This document shows positions 11,801-21,240 of a stretch of DNA of 64,000 bases, one piece after another (position 1 is the first letter of the stretch; each line of letters begins with the position of its first letter). The notes under the pieces were generated by a model. It saw only the letters and a list, made by a program, of their open reading frames with translations, searched no databases and had not been told where the DNA came from. Source of the DNA: Lycorma delicatula (Eukaryota; Arthropoda; Insecta; Hemiptera; Fulgoridae); the NCBI RefSeq assembly GCF_047948215.1, contig NC_134461.1:85246245-85310244 (forward strand), in the 5' to 3' direction. The position numbers and the translations under genes were made by a program.

Positions 11801-14506
11801 ACACAAAAAAAGGCACTTTATGGAGTAGCTAGAAGAGGTTCCACACCACATTACGTTTTTGTAACAAAGCATTTTGAATAGTTATATTTTTATCAATCCT
11901 AAAATGAGAAGATAATCTTGATAACTACAGTCAACACTGTGAATTTTACAAAATTATAGTAATCATGCTAAAAAAAAGAATTATCATATAAGTAGATTAA
12001 CATTTATTTAGTTCAAAATAAATTTTTCAAACAAAAATATATAACATCAATAAAATAAACAAACCATTCTCTTTTGTCAACTTACTTTTCTTTGGTTTTT
12101 TCAAATTCTTCTTTTTCTTTGCGCTGTTCTTCCATTCTTTCAATCCGTGCCTGGTGACGCCACCTAAATAATGATGGAGTATCGATGTTTGGATGAGTTT
12201 CATCTTCATCATCAGATATCTACAAAAAAAATAATAATTATAAGAAACATAACTTTTAGTAATTATACATGATTACTCACCTCTTGAGTTTGTTGAGATT
12301 TAGAATATACCTTATTTAGGATCTAATTTTGCATTACAAATGAAATTATTTGGCGGAAACAGCTTCACTCAAGTTACGTCCCTCATATGTTACACAGTGT
12401 TCACATCCAAAATTTTGTTATTTTTCACTATACACATGTAATGTATATTATTTTGATAACTAAGTAATTTGATTTCAGTTAAATTTAATTAAAAATAAGA
12501 TTAGATTTGCTTAAGGTTAAGTTGAACTTAAGTCTTCAATTTTGACTCCATCAGGTGAAGGACAAAAGCTCCTGTAAAATTTATAAATTACTTATAAACC
12601 AACCTAACCTTAACTTTAACCTAAACCTAATTAAACTTCATTTAAACCAAGTTATCTACTTCGTAAATAATGTAAATTAAACATTTACCAAATCCCACAA
12701 CACCATAAACTCAACCTAACTTAATTTGGTCTTAAGTATATCTAATCTCATTCTTAACTTAATTATACTCCCATTCTAAATTAATTAAGGTAACCAACAG
12801 TAAACATATAATCTTGTGTCTGTATGTGTGTGTGTGTGTGTTATATATATATAAAATATATATATATATGCTGCAAAATTATGTCCAGCAATCAATATAA
12901 CAAAAATGATTTCATACGTAAGTGAAAATATGCTACTACAGTAACTTCTATGAGGTACAAGGCTGCAGTCACTTAACATGGTTCTGAGACAATTACACTA
13001 CTTAAAATTGATACTACTAACTTTTAAACAACATAATCTAAAATTTAAATTAATTCTTGTAAACTCAAAAGACATCAGTAAATTTATAAAATTGTTGTAT
13101 GGTATGTATTATTTCTTTGTGTTTTTAAGGTCTACATTAGTTACATTTTAAAACTAAAAATCCAACTTTCTGTTGAAAAAAAAAATATATAGTCAAGTTT
13201 AAACCTAAAGATCTTTTGTGAAGAATTATAATGAAAAGACTCCACTTGGATAGGTGGCATGTAACAATCAGGGGAAGGTTGAAATTAATTCTAAGCACAG
13301 AATGTGTTAAATCATCTCCAAAACAATATTAATAACAGTTTATACATTAATATGATTTGTACAATGCAACAGCTCTAAAATGTTATGAAATTTTCACAAC
13401 GAATACTACTTAATATCAAGAATGATTTTTGACATAAAATTATGTAGTTATTATTTTATAAATATTACAATATAAAGTTATTAGCATGGTATAAGTTACA
13501 TAACAACAAGCTTCCTTTGCAGTTTACAAACTCACATAACAGATAACTCTCACAACAGTTCTTGGTGGGTGTGGAATTCACTGTGGAACAAAGGCTTTGA
13601 TTATAAAAACAGTACAAAATTGGATCATAAGATCTGGGCTGGGATCACAATTATATCAAGTTTATGGCAATAGTATGATGAAATTCCAATTTACCAGTGG
13701 TTGATAAACATGCATAGTATGAACATTATACTATCAATAATTCTTAATTTTGAGGTATTAATACTCACATTCAGGATATAGTCTTCATATGGCATCTACA
13801 AAATGAAAAAGAAGTGCACTTACGAAACACATAGGACAATTTTGAACTCGTACCAGAGTAATTTTTGTAGCACTTTGAATACATTTGCAATGCATAATTA
13901 TTTGGCAAGATATTTCAGAATTTTAAACTTTTGGAAACTACGATTACCTAATACAAATCAACAATTTAAAAAACTAAGAATTATTTTTATATTTATTATA
14001 AACTATGTTTAAGGTCATAAGGAAAAAGATCTTATCATATGGTATCACAATTTAATCATCCACAAATTGCAAGATATCTATGTTAAACATAATTCTCATA
14101 AAAATAAAACCTTCTAAACCATCCTCCAGCACTTAACTCATATACAATTGAAAAAATGTAGGAGATCCATGCAGTCTTATTTGAGTATGTGTTGTCTTGA
14201 TTCATTGAACAATACAATTCGCACCGAAAAGTAAGTTAATAAAAAAGCTATTGCTGCATTTCAATGCATTTTTAATATATGATTTATTTCTAAAATAAAA
14301 TACGCGAAAGAAAGAATCTAATAAATATTTCAAATATAAAAACTACGACAATGCGAACACCTAACCTCAACAGCAAACAAACTGAAAACTAGCTACACCA
14401 TTCAAATTATTAAATACAAAAATAACATTTAAAAAAGTTCTTAAGCATTAAAAGTTGAGCACGAAAGCAGTACCTCTATATCCTTCCATTTACTGTAGTC
14501 GACCAT
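2709..14506 (-). CDS. Cdc37: Cdc37, Hsp90 co-chaperone (5' five coding exons; C-terminus outside window)
   Basis: Cdc37 delivers protein kinases to Hsp90 in the cytosol. Five exons splice in frame: 14506-14474, 12219-12086, 8452-8299, 6657-6382 and 2824-2709 (713 nt, about 237 residues; animal family members are about 370-380). The start [11 protein letters not shown] and the following [25 protein letters not shown] block are hallmark N-terminal sequence; Ser13 is the conserved CK2 phosphorylation position. Exon 3 is the charged coiled coil, exon 4 carries PWNVDT and the GMLRKYEDS...[12 protein letters not shown] core, and exon 5 carries VAHQ...[15 protein letters not shown]. All junctions have GT-AG borders with compatible phases (0, 2, 0, 0, then 2 at the last donor). 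The Hsp90-binding end and C-terminal domain must lie left of base 1. Introns are full of transposons; no break in the coding exons was seen. Confidence 0.95.
2938..4047 (-). mobile_element. Mariner-family transposon with TA duplication, decayed
   Basis: The inverted ends share the core GGCAC(C/T)AGGAAAGTTTTGCA and are flanked by TA on both sides (2936-2937 and 4048-4049). Between them the minus strand holds scattered mariner transposase pieces, such as a [13 protein letters not shown] segment near 3520-3560, with many stops and shifts. Length is about 1.11 kb, slightly short for a full mariner. It lies only about 110 bp upstream of the Cdc37 exon 5 acceptor. Its terminal repeats differ from those of the 1.1-2.4 kb copy, so it is another family. 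Confidence 0.8.
4048..5039. other. Cdc37 intron, nothing recognised
   Basis: AT-rich intron sequence. The open frame near 4654-4944 lies on the antisense strand of the gene, is compositionally biased (Phe/Leu/Ser from T/C-rich DNA) and has no recognisable domain, so it is not called a gene. Confidence 0.5.
5040..5480. repeat. Probable interspersed repeat fragment of unknown class
   Basis: This block is less AT-biased than its intron surroundings and has the look of a dispersed repeat (CTGTATGTACATATGTATC, then CTCGAAAACTATTAG and CATCTAGCTGTGCACCTCCC). I recognise the general sequence as repeat-like from arthropod genomes, but can see no second copy here and no terminal structure. Short frames on both strands lack known domains. 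Confidence 0.3.
5481..6381. other. Cdc37 intron, nothing recognised
   Basis: A/T-rich intron DNA with homopolymer runs, including a nine-C run followed by T near 6115-6126. No exon, RNA gene or repeat end could be supported. Confidence 0.5.
6382..6657 (-). CDS. Cdc37: Cdc37 exon 4 (core domain)
   Basis: Opens [16 protein letters not shown] after a TTCCAG acceptor and runs through a charged helix to FGMLR-like [11 protein letters not shown] and [19 protein letters not shown]; ends in phase 0 at GTATGA. This is the most conserved block of Cdc37 (92 codons) and identifies the gene by itself. Confidence 0.96.
6921..6966 (+). ncRNA. Candidate (degenerate) hammerhead ribozyme, plus strand
   Basis: The order of motifs is CTGATGA (6927-6933), a short stem-loop II region, GAAA (6947-6950), then AGTTGACT able to form a 3-bp stem III with a UG loop, followed by A at 6958 (a CUA cleavage triplet). 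Stem I pairing across the flanks (CAA against CTG) is imperfect and stem II is weakened, so activity is doubtful. Confidence 0.4.
7197..7236 (-). ncRNA. Candidate hammerhead ribozyme, minus strand
   Basis: Read on the minus strand: CTGATGA (7231-7225), stem II from the GGGATCCC palindrome, GAAA (7211-7208), a minimal stem III ending in U, A at the cleavage position (7202), then TTG, which can pair with the CAA just before CTGATGA as the base of stem I. Stem III has only one clean pair, so the motif is probably decayed, but the linear order of catalytic-core nucleotides is intact. Confidence 0.45.
7252..7342. repeat. AT-rich minisatellite, unit about 14 bp
   Basis: Five or so tandem, slightly variable copies of a unit like ATACATTATATAAA, in a Cdc37 intron, directly beside the hammerhead-like element. 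Confidence 0.85.
7343..8298. other. Cdc37 intron, nothing recognised
   Basis: Very AT-rich, no exon or repeat structure could be supported. Confidence 0.5.
8299..8452 (-). CDS. Cdc37: Cdc37 exon 3 (coiled coil)
   Basis: Starts after a TTTAG acceptor with one base completing the split Lys codon, then reads NRKKLEATQ and continues as a Leu/Lys/Glu-rich heptad-like helix ([17 protein letters not shown]). Ends in phase 0 at GTAACA. The sequence is poorly conserved in the family, but position, phase and composition fit the N-terminal coiled coil. Confidence 0.92.
8453..9700. other. Cdc37 intron, nothing recognised
   Basis: AT-rich; a short TG/CA-rich patch near 9290-9320 is the only compositional feature. 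Confidence 0.5.
9773..10078 (-). pseudogene. LINE reverse-transcriptase remnant
   Basis: The minus strand reads [13 protein letters not shown] near its start, matching the GLRQG-type motif before the RT palm, and later [19 protein letters not shown] and [12 protein letters not shown], the segment just after the YADD box in many non-LTR reverse transcriptases. The catalytic Tyr-Ala-Asp-Asp itself is not preserved (LGTANN in its place), and the region between is compressed. It is a short dead fragment in a Cdc37 intron. Confidence 0.65.
10353..10385. repeat. Serial flip-flop palindrome
   Basis: Two perfect hairpins overlap: arms 10353-10361 with 10363-10371 (1-nt loop), and arms 10365-10373 with 10377-10385 (3-nt loop). 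The same GAGATAT word therefore appears three times in alternating orientation. Confidence 0.9.
10807..10876. repeat. 70-nt hairpin, 21-bp arms
   Basis: Arms 10807-10827 and 10856-10876 are complementary except for one position, around a 28-nt loop. Each arm also contains its own small TTACTT/AAGTAA hairpin. Size resembles a microRNA precursor stem-loop, but it could equally be a tiny foldback repeat. Confidence 0.75.
10953..10979. repeat. Perfect palindrome, 13-bp arms, 1-nt loop
   Basis: CTTACAAAATATT and its exact inverse complement are separated by one A. Confidence 0.9.
12086..12219 (-). CDS. Cdc37: Cdc37 exon 2
   Basis: Follows a T-rich TTTGTAG acceptor and opens [15 protein letters not shown], then [17 protein letters not shown] and a Lys/Glu-rich helix. 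Ends in phase 2 at a GTAAGT donor. It carries the CK2-type serine (residue 13) in an acidic context. Confidence 0.95.
12220..13768. other. Cdc37 first intron
   Basis: AT-rich. A TG/TA microsatellite lies at about 12820-12870. Scattered CCTAA-like words at 12600-12730 recall the insect telomere repeat but are too irregular to call an interstitial array. Confidence 0.5.
13769..13795 (-). CDS. Cdc37: Candidate 27-nt cassette microexon of Cdc37
   Basis: On the minus strand a pyrimidine-rich tract ending in TTTTGTAG precedes 27 nt that read MPYEDYILN, followed at once by a consensus GTGAGT donor. The piece is phase 0 at both ends, exactly matching the exon 1/exon 2 junction, so inclusion would keep the frame and insert nine residues between Glu11 and Ile12. 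The family's usual junction is exon 1 directly to exon 2, so this would be an optional exon. It could be a chance pair of splice-like motifs; transcript reads are needed to decide. Confidence 0.4.
14474..14506 (-). CDS. Cdc37: Cdc37 exon 1 (start codon exon)
   Basis: Eleven codons, [11 protein letters not shown], from the ATG at 14506-14504 to a GTACTG donor; ends in phase 0. The first residues of Cdc37 are nearly invariant and contact client kinases, which fixes the start with confidence. Confidence 0.95.
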
Positions 14507-15442
14507 TTTTTAAGTAAACGCGAACCAGACGTTAGAAATTAGACTTCAGTTCATACCACTCAATCGAAGTTAGGCTAATAGCGAATACTAGAACATTCGA
14601 TAAATTAACACAAGTATGTGATATATAAAAAGTTGGTTTTAATTAAATTTTATTTTAAAGATTATGATAAATATTATTAAAAAATAAATATAATATTATC
14701 ATAAGAACTAGTAAAAAAATGTAATATACAAAATTTATTAAGCTGTTGAACAAATGACAAACCGATTTTCTTAAAATTAGCTAAAAACAATTGAGAAAAA
14801 GAAATTTTACTTTAAAAAAATATTTAATTTTGATTCTTTAAAAACGATTACGCACATCTGATACAAAGAGTACCAAGGCGAGAAATTTCATTCTGAAATT
14901 TGAGACGAGAGTTGTGCTTATGATCGTAAATGGTATATTTTGCGCCACAATATTATCCTTTGTCTTCATTTTGTTTTATTTTTTCCGATTAAGTGGCTCT
15001 TATACAGTTTGTCACTAAATACTTTTTAAATTAGGACAAAATGATCAGTTATGACGTTATGCCGACGTAATTCTTAAAACAAATGCTGTTCCAGAATATT
15101 TCCGCTATACTCTAATTCTGGTTTAGATGGAAACAGCTCTTTATTAAGAATTCGATGAGGTACAGTCCAGTTGACGAGTGAAATGTATATGTAACATAGG
15201 GTGTATATAAAGGTAGTAACAGTTTCGTTAGTATAATAACTCGAACGAACGTAACTTAATTTATTCAAAATTAGCACCCCATAAAAAATGTAATTTTTGA
15301 TCACACCCGATAGATAAGTTTATTTTAATTGACCGATACAGAAAAGTTGGATCGCTGCATTAGAGTCGTCATTTTATTTCAGATTGAATAAAACAATATA
15401 GTTCAGAAAATATTTAAAAATCAGTAGCAGTTTTTACTTTGT
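14507..15442. other. Region upstream of Cdc37 (presumed promoter and 5' UTR)
   Basis: This is immediately 5' of the Cdc37 start codon. No TATA box or initiator could be assigned with confidence. The open frame at 15074-15304 on the minus strand lacks a recognisable domain. Confidence 0.4.
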
Positions 15443-15757
15443 ACTAAATAAGTCCTCCTCTATGAATCATGAGACCTTGCCGTTGGTGAGGGGGCTTGAG
15501 TGCTCAGGGATACAGAGTGGCTGGACCGAAGGTGCAACCATATCGGAGAGGTATCTGTTGAGAGCCAGACTAAGGAATGATTCCTGAAAGAGGGCAGCAG
15601 CTCTTTCAGTAGTTGTTAGGGGCGTGAGTCACAATGACTTAAACGGCCGTATCAACATCACTCAGTCCTCTGAGTACTGCGCAGCTGAAAGCAATGGAAA
15701 ACTACAGCTGCTTTTTTTCCAAGAAAATGTGGCTCTCTGCATTTTCACATAGCAACA

Positions 15758-17050
15758 ATGGAGGCGCCTTCCTTGGTAAAATATTCCGGAGGTAAAATAG
15801 TCCCCCGTTCGGATCTCCGGGTGGGGACTACTAAGGAAGGGGTCACCAGAAAATTAAAAAATAACATTCTACGAGTCGGAGCGTGGAATGTTAGAAGCTT
15901 AAAAAAGGTTGGTAGGCTAGAAAATTTAAAAAGGGAAATGGATAGGGTGAATGTGGATATAGTAGGAATTAGTGAGGTTCGGTGGGAAGAGGAAGGCGAC
16001 TTTTGGTCAGGTGATTTTAGAGTAATTAACTCAGCGTCAAATAATGGGCAGGCAGGAGTAGGTTTCGTGATGAACAAGAAGATAGGGAGGAGAGTGGAGT
16101 ATTTCAAAACGCATAGCGATAGAATCATTGTAATAAGGATAAAATCAAAACCTAAACCGACAACGATTGTTAACGTTTATATGCCTACAAGCGCCCATGA
16201 TGATGATGAGGTAGAGTGTGTATACGAAGAGATTGATGAAGCAATTAAACACGTAAAAGGAGATGAAAATTTAATAATAGTTGGAGATTGGAATGCAAGC
16301 ATTGGAAAAGGCAAGGAAGGAAATATAGTGGGTGAATACGGGCTGGGCAAAAGGAATGAAAGAAGGGACCGACTTATATTGGTGATAATGAAATGTAGAT
16401 TGGGGTTTAAAAACCTGAAGAAAAGTTGTCAGATGAATCGGTGGAATTTAGAGAAGCTTGAGGAAGAGGAGGTAAAGAAGATTTTTGAGGAGGACATCGC
16501 AAGAGGTCTGAGTAAAAAAGATAAGGTAGAAAATGTAGAAGAAGAATGGGAGAATGTTAAAAAGGAAATTCTTAAATCAGCAGAAGCAAATTTAGGCGGA
16601 ATAAAGAGAACTGGTAGAAAACCTTGGGTTTCAGACGATATATTGCAGCTGATGGATGAACGTAGAAAATATAAGAATGCTAATGATGAAGAAAGTAAAA
16701 GGAACTATCGGCAATTAAGAAATGCTATAAATAGGAAGTGCAAACTGGCGAAAGAAGAGTGGATTAAAGAAAAGTGTTCAGAAGTGGAAAGAGAAATGAA
16801 CATTGGTAAAATAGACGGAGCATACAGGAAAGTTAAGGAAAATTTTGGGGTACATAAATTAAAATCTAATAATGTGTTAAACAAAGATGGTACACCAATA
16901 TATAATACGAAAGGTAAAGTCGATAGATGGGTGGAATATATTGAAGATTTATACGGAGGAAATGAATTAGAAAATGGTGTTATAGAGGAAGAAGAGGAAG
17001 TTGAGGAGGATGAAATGGGAGAAACAATACTGAATTTAAGACAGCATTAA
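15758..17050 (+). pseudogene. LINE endonuclease plus linker, internally deleted
   Basis: An apurinic-like endonuclease start is clear: RVGAWNVRSLKKVGRLENLK (Asn of WNVR), then VDIVGISEVRWEEEG (catalytic Glu) and VNVYMPTSAHDDDE, VGDWNASIG (Asp/Asn pair). After NERRDRLI the sequence jumps to RLGFKNLK, skipping the part that should contain the strand with Gln-Asp and the final SDH motif, so an in-frame internal deletion has removed the catalytic His. The remainder is a Lys/Glu-rich linker that runs into the RT. The frame then breaks near 17040. 430 codons are open, starting at an ATG just after the leader. Confidence 0.85.
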
Positions 17051-17889
17051 AAGTTTTAAATGGCAGAAAGGCACCTGGAATAGACGGAATACCTGTAGAA
17101 TTACTGCGCAGTGCAGGCGAGGAAGCGATTGATAGATTATACAAACTGGTGTGTAATATTTATGAAAAAGGGGAATTTCCATCAGACTTCAAAAAAAGTG
17201 TTATAGTTATGATACCAAAGAAAGCAGGGGCAGATAAATGTGAAGAATATAGAACAATTAGCTTAACTAGGCATGCATCAAAAATCTTAACTAGAATTTT
17301 ATACAGAAGAATTGAGAGGAGAGTGGAAGAAGTGTCAGGAGAAGACCAATTTGGTTTCAGGAAAAGTATAGGGACAAGGGAAGCAATTTTAGGCCTCAGA
17401 TTAAAGAAAAACAAACCAACATACTTGGCGTTTATAGACCTAGAAAAGGCTTTCGATAACGTAGATTGGAATAAAATGTTCAGCATTTTAAAAAAATTAG
17501 GGTTCAAATACAGAGATAGAAGAACAATTGCTAACATGTACAGGAACCAAACAGCAACAATAACAATTGAAGAACATAAGAAAGAAGCCCTAATAAGAAA
17601 GGGAGTCCGACAAGGATGTTCCCTATCTCCGTTACTTTTTAATCTTTACATGGAACTAGCAGTTAATGATGTTAAAGAACAATTTAGATTCGGAGTAACA
17701 GTACAAGGTGAAAAGATAAAGATGCTACGATTTGCTGATGATATAGTAATTCTAGCCGAGAGTAAAAAGGATTTAGAAGAAACAACGAACGGCATAGATG
17801 AAGTCCTACGCAAGAACTATTGCATGAAAATAAACAAGAACAAAACAAAAGTAATGAAATTAGTAGAAATAACAAAGATGGACCACTGA
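17041..17889 (+). pseudogene. LINE reverse-transcriptase domain
   Basis: In a new frame relative to the endonuclease. Motifs in order: GRKAPGIDGIPVELL, SVIVMIPKKAGADKCEEYR, GFRKSIGTREAI, YLAFIDLEKAFDNVDW (first catalytic Asp), RKGVRQGCSLSPLLFNLYME, and MLRFADDIVILAES (FADD box with the catalytic Asp pair). All RT motifs are therefore present and the palm is intact. The open frame ends at 17889 because of a second frameshift. Confidence 0.88.
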
Positions 17890-18494
17890 ATGTGAAAATA
17901 GGAGGAGAAAAGATTATGGAGGTAGAAGAATTTTGTTATTTGGGAAGTAAAATTACTAAAGATGGACGAAGCAGGAGCGATATAAAATGCCGAATAGCAC
18001 AAGCTAAACGAGCCTTCAGTAAGAAATATAATTTGTTTACATCAAAAATTAATTTAAATCTCAGGAAAAGATTTTTGAAAGTGTATGTTTGGAGTGTCGC
18101 TTTATATGGAAGTGAAACTTGGACAATCGGAGTATCTGAGAAGAAAAGATTAGAAGCTTTTGAAATGTGGTGCTATAGGAGAATGTTAAAAATCAGATGG
18201 GTGGATAAAGTGACAAATGAAGAGGTATTGCGGCAAATAGATGAAGAAAGAAGCATTTGGAAAAATATAGTTAAAAGAAGAGACAGACTTATAGGCCACA
18301 TACTAAGGCATCCTGGAATAGTCGCTTTAATATTGGAAGGACAGGTAGAAGGGAAAAATTGTGTAGGCAGGCTACGTTTGGAGTATGTAAAACAAATTGT
18401 TGGGGATGTAGGATGTAGAGGGTATACTGAAATGAAACGACTAGCACTAGATAGGGAATCTTGGAGAGCTGCATCAAACCAGTCAAATGACTGA
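17820..18494 (+). pseudogene. LINE C-terminal domain (RTE type)
   Basis: Continues the RT in another frame: FCYLGSKITKDGRSRSDIKC, KVYVWSVALYGSETWTI, LEAFEMWCYRRMLKIRWVDK, then RRDRLIGHILRH. The LYGSETWT and EMWCYRRML blocks are typical of the C-terminal part of RTE/BovB-type elements. The stop lies just before the A tail. Confidence 0.85.
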
Positions 18495-18739
18495 AGACAA
18501 AAAAAAAAAAAAAAAAACTAAATAGGTATATATAGTACTATATAGGGGTATTCTCACTTAAACTAAGTGATATACTTCTTTTCCATTTCCCTGTAACACT
18601 TTTACTTTACAAAATTCACTTACGATTAATTTACACTGGAGAATAAAAAATATTTTTTTTGTCTCGGGAAGAAAATGTGTGCTTCTGATTGTATTTTTTC
18701 TCCTGAATTCAAATATGATATAGGTTTTCCCCATCACGG

Positions 18740-19560
18740 TAGGTTTCCGTGAGACAGGTATTTATAATTTCAAACATTTTAATACTTTCTGCAATCTTAA
18801 CCACAAAATATTCAAACATTTGACTCGCCTAGAAAGCAAGTAATTACAATTTTCTGCTTTATTTCGCCTGTGGAACATTCCTCTTGATGGTCCAACAATA
18901 ACCGGCCAGCACATTATGATTCCATTTGCCTTGATACCTCTTTTCCATAGTTGAAATCTCCTGATGAAAGTGGTCCCCGTGCTCATCGCTCACTGCGCCA
19001 AAATTTTCTGAAAAGAAATCTAGGTGCGAGTGCAGGAAGTGTACTTTTAAGAACATATTACAACCCAAATTTTTATAACATCGTTAACAATATCACTGCA
19101 ATTTTCCGCCTTTCAATTTCCCAAAAAACTGTCTCATTAATCTTAGTTTGATATCTAACAGAGGTAGATATACACATTTTTAGGGTTACACAATGTTTCA
19201 CATTTTTCTGTTTAACATGAGTGATTTGCATTTAGGCCATTCTTTTCTAATGAAATGGTTACTTCTGTTCCTACTATCCCATTCACACAACAAACAATGG
19301 TACTTTGTGTAACCAAGAATAAATGCAATTAAATCACCACAAATATTTCATTCATACACTACATATTGAAGCTTTTCTAATTTAAATTTAAAGTTATCAT
19401 GTTTCTTTCCTACTAGCATGGTAAGTCACAGCTTTTATTGCACAATAAATGGATTCATGCCCTTTTTCTGATATTGACAAAGACCAAAGTAATACTTCCC
19501 AAGAGAAGGCCACCAAGGTGGATAATAACATTGAGTAACAGTAAAAACTGGAGGTAATTT
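18740..19560 (-). pseudogene. Decayed transposon-associated ORF, arthropod repeat family
   Basis: The minus strand reads, in broken frames, WDSRNRSNHFIRKEWP and INIK-like KLRLMRQFFGKLKGG, then CNMFLKVHFLHSHLDFFSEN, FGAVSDEHGDHFHQEISTME and KRYQGKWNHNVLAGYCWT. I recognise this as a protein family repeated in many arthropod genomes, normally annotated as uncharacterised and presumably carried by a mobile element. Several stops and shifts show it is not functional here. No ends or duplications could be assigned. Confidence 0.6.
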
Positions 19561-20249
19561 AATGTTTATGTTATTCGTCAAAGTTGGAGTGGAAAGGTTG
19601 ATAGTGATTTCTTAATCATTAACTTCTTATTTTACCGATGCTGCAGACAGCATCAACACATTACACCCCACATGAACTAGAACTGAAGATTCCCTAGGTA
19701 ATCTCCCTTGACCCATCATTATTTATATGAAATCTAATTACAAAGAGCGTGAAATGTATTTCATAGATAAAATGTAAAAGCAAATGAGCTTCAGTACTTC
19801 TATACCTAATTCAGTTAGCTTATGGAGTTCAAGTAAACAGGTTGCGCATACAAGTCTTCAGATGGCCAATTCAAAAACATCTCCTGTAAATCCTGACGCT
19901 TATAAAAGAATTTACGAGAAGTTAATGATCAATAACCATTTTACAAAAATTATATATATATATATTTTAAATTTAAATAAATTAAGACATTAAATGATCA
20001 ATAAATATTTCTTACCTTGTTTGACACATCTGATAATCCATGAGTATTTTATTCATTAAAATTGTTTATTTTTACGTAGTTCACTTTAGTTTTTTAAGCG
20101 TTATGAAATTGTTCATTAGAAGTAAAAGTTCACTAATATTTTAGATTAAATTTTTATGATAATAAACAAATAATAAATTCAATTCAGTTTTCATCTGATT
20201 GTGAGAAATCCATAGTGATATCAGTATTAAGAGATACAATGGGAGACTC

Positions 20250-21240
20250 AATTTTGTTTTAAATTATAATCCAATTCCTAATAATTTGATTTAACAGTAT
20301 CTGTTACCTGTTATATACAGTTTTTCCATTCCTGCTGGTCCATTTTATCATTGGCTTTTATCCATAGACTTTTAACATTAGATATTTTAAAAGTAGTATT
20401 TTCTGATCCTATGTAACTTTTGATTTGTTTCCAAACTCAACTGGGTTAAGTTCACAAACAGGGAGGTAATCAAAGCACGGTTTTACCACTGGATCTTGTT
20501 AACTCTTCAATTTTAAACACATTAAAATTACTTTTAATATACAAAACCATTTTCAATAATTAGAACTTAAGTTCATCTTCTTCAAAAATCACTCCTTTTG
20601 ATACATTTTTTTGCCAAGACAGAACTGGAATTCTCTTCATCATTTCTCTAAGTTCATCTTGTAATGATAGTCTCCTCCCTACTGATATGCATAATTATGG
20701 GACACCTACCTTTACTCAATGGAGCCTTATTACTGGTTGATAAGCACAAAGAAAGGCTTCTTTTGAAGAATTCATAGCTTTATCTTTCCAAATTAAACTT
20801 TTCGTGTGGCCTTCATTGACCCAAGTTTCATCATATAATATATTTTACAGCCATCTTTTCTTTATTTCAGTAAGGTAATGTGTTAATGACATTATATCAC
20901 TGATATAATGTCATCCCTGTCAATTAAAGCACTTCCCTGGCCTGTTAAAATTCACACTATTTAACAACTTATAAAAAGTTGTTTTTTCAGAAATCTGGTA
21001 GATCGTTATCAACATTTACAACCTGCAACACTTTGCCTATTATAGGCAGTTCATTTCAAAAACAAAATTCTTGTACAAATTGTCAACTTTTTCTTGACCT
21101 GTGGGATTTTGTTTTCTTATGACACCATAATTCATTAGTATATTTATACTTGTGAATCACAATGTATACTGAAGTAGTACAACTTCCACTTTGTTAGCAG
21201 TTTTATTAACAACATCTGAAATCAACACTGTTGGATTATT
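20250..21240 (-). pseudogene. Decayed DDE-transposase-like fragment
   Basis: Around 20850-20710 the minus strand reads ILYDETWVNEGHTKSLIWKD then SSKEAFLCAYQPV before a stop. The D-E-T-W-V-N segment is the first catalytic region of a transposase-like family common in insect genomes. Later pieces (ISREETI, then MMKRIPVLSWQKNVSKGVIF) continue in other frames. It is too decayed to assign ends, and a 29-bp perfect palindrome lies inside it. Confidence 0.5.
20886..20914. repeat. Perfect palindrome, 14-bp arms, 1-nt loop
   Basis: ATGACATTATATCA is followed by one C and the exact inverse complement. Confidence 0.92.

Larger units (their letters stand above)
10130..12085. other. Cdc37 intron with short palindromes
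   Basis: No exon was found. The stretch holds three notable inverted-repeat structures (10353-10385, 10807-10876 and 10953-10979), described separately, in otherwise plain AT-rich DNA. Confidence 0.6.
15451..18517 (+). mobile_element. RTE/BovB-like LINE with target-site duplication, internally deleted
   Basis: About 3.07 kb. The 5' part (15451-15757) is a GC-richer leader with CATGAGACCTTGCCGTTGG, then come endonuclease, reverse transcriptase and C-terminal frames, ending in a 19-nt A tail. An 8-bp direct duplication, ACTAAATA, flanks it (15443-15450 and about 18517-18524), as expected for target-primed reverse transcription. The copy is dead: the endonuclease has lost its distal core and two frameshifts split the protein. 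It sits between Cdc37 and SMYD4, transcribed opposite to both. Confidence 0.9.

Noticed and set aside
12598..12730. Interstitial telomere repeat (CCTAA)n
   Set aside because: Only scattered CCTAA words with irregular spacing; no tandem array.
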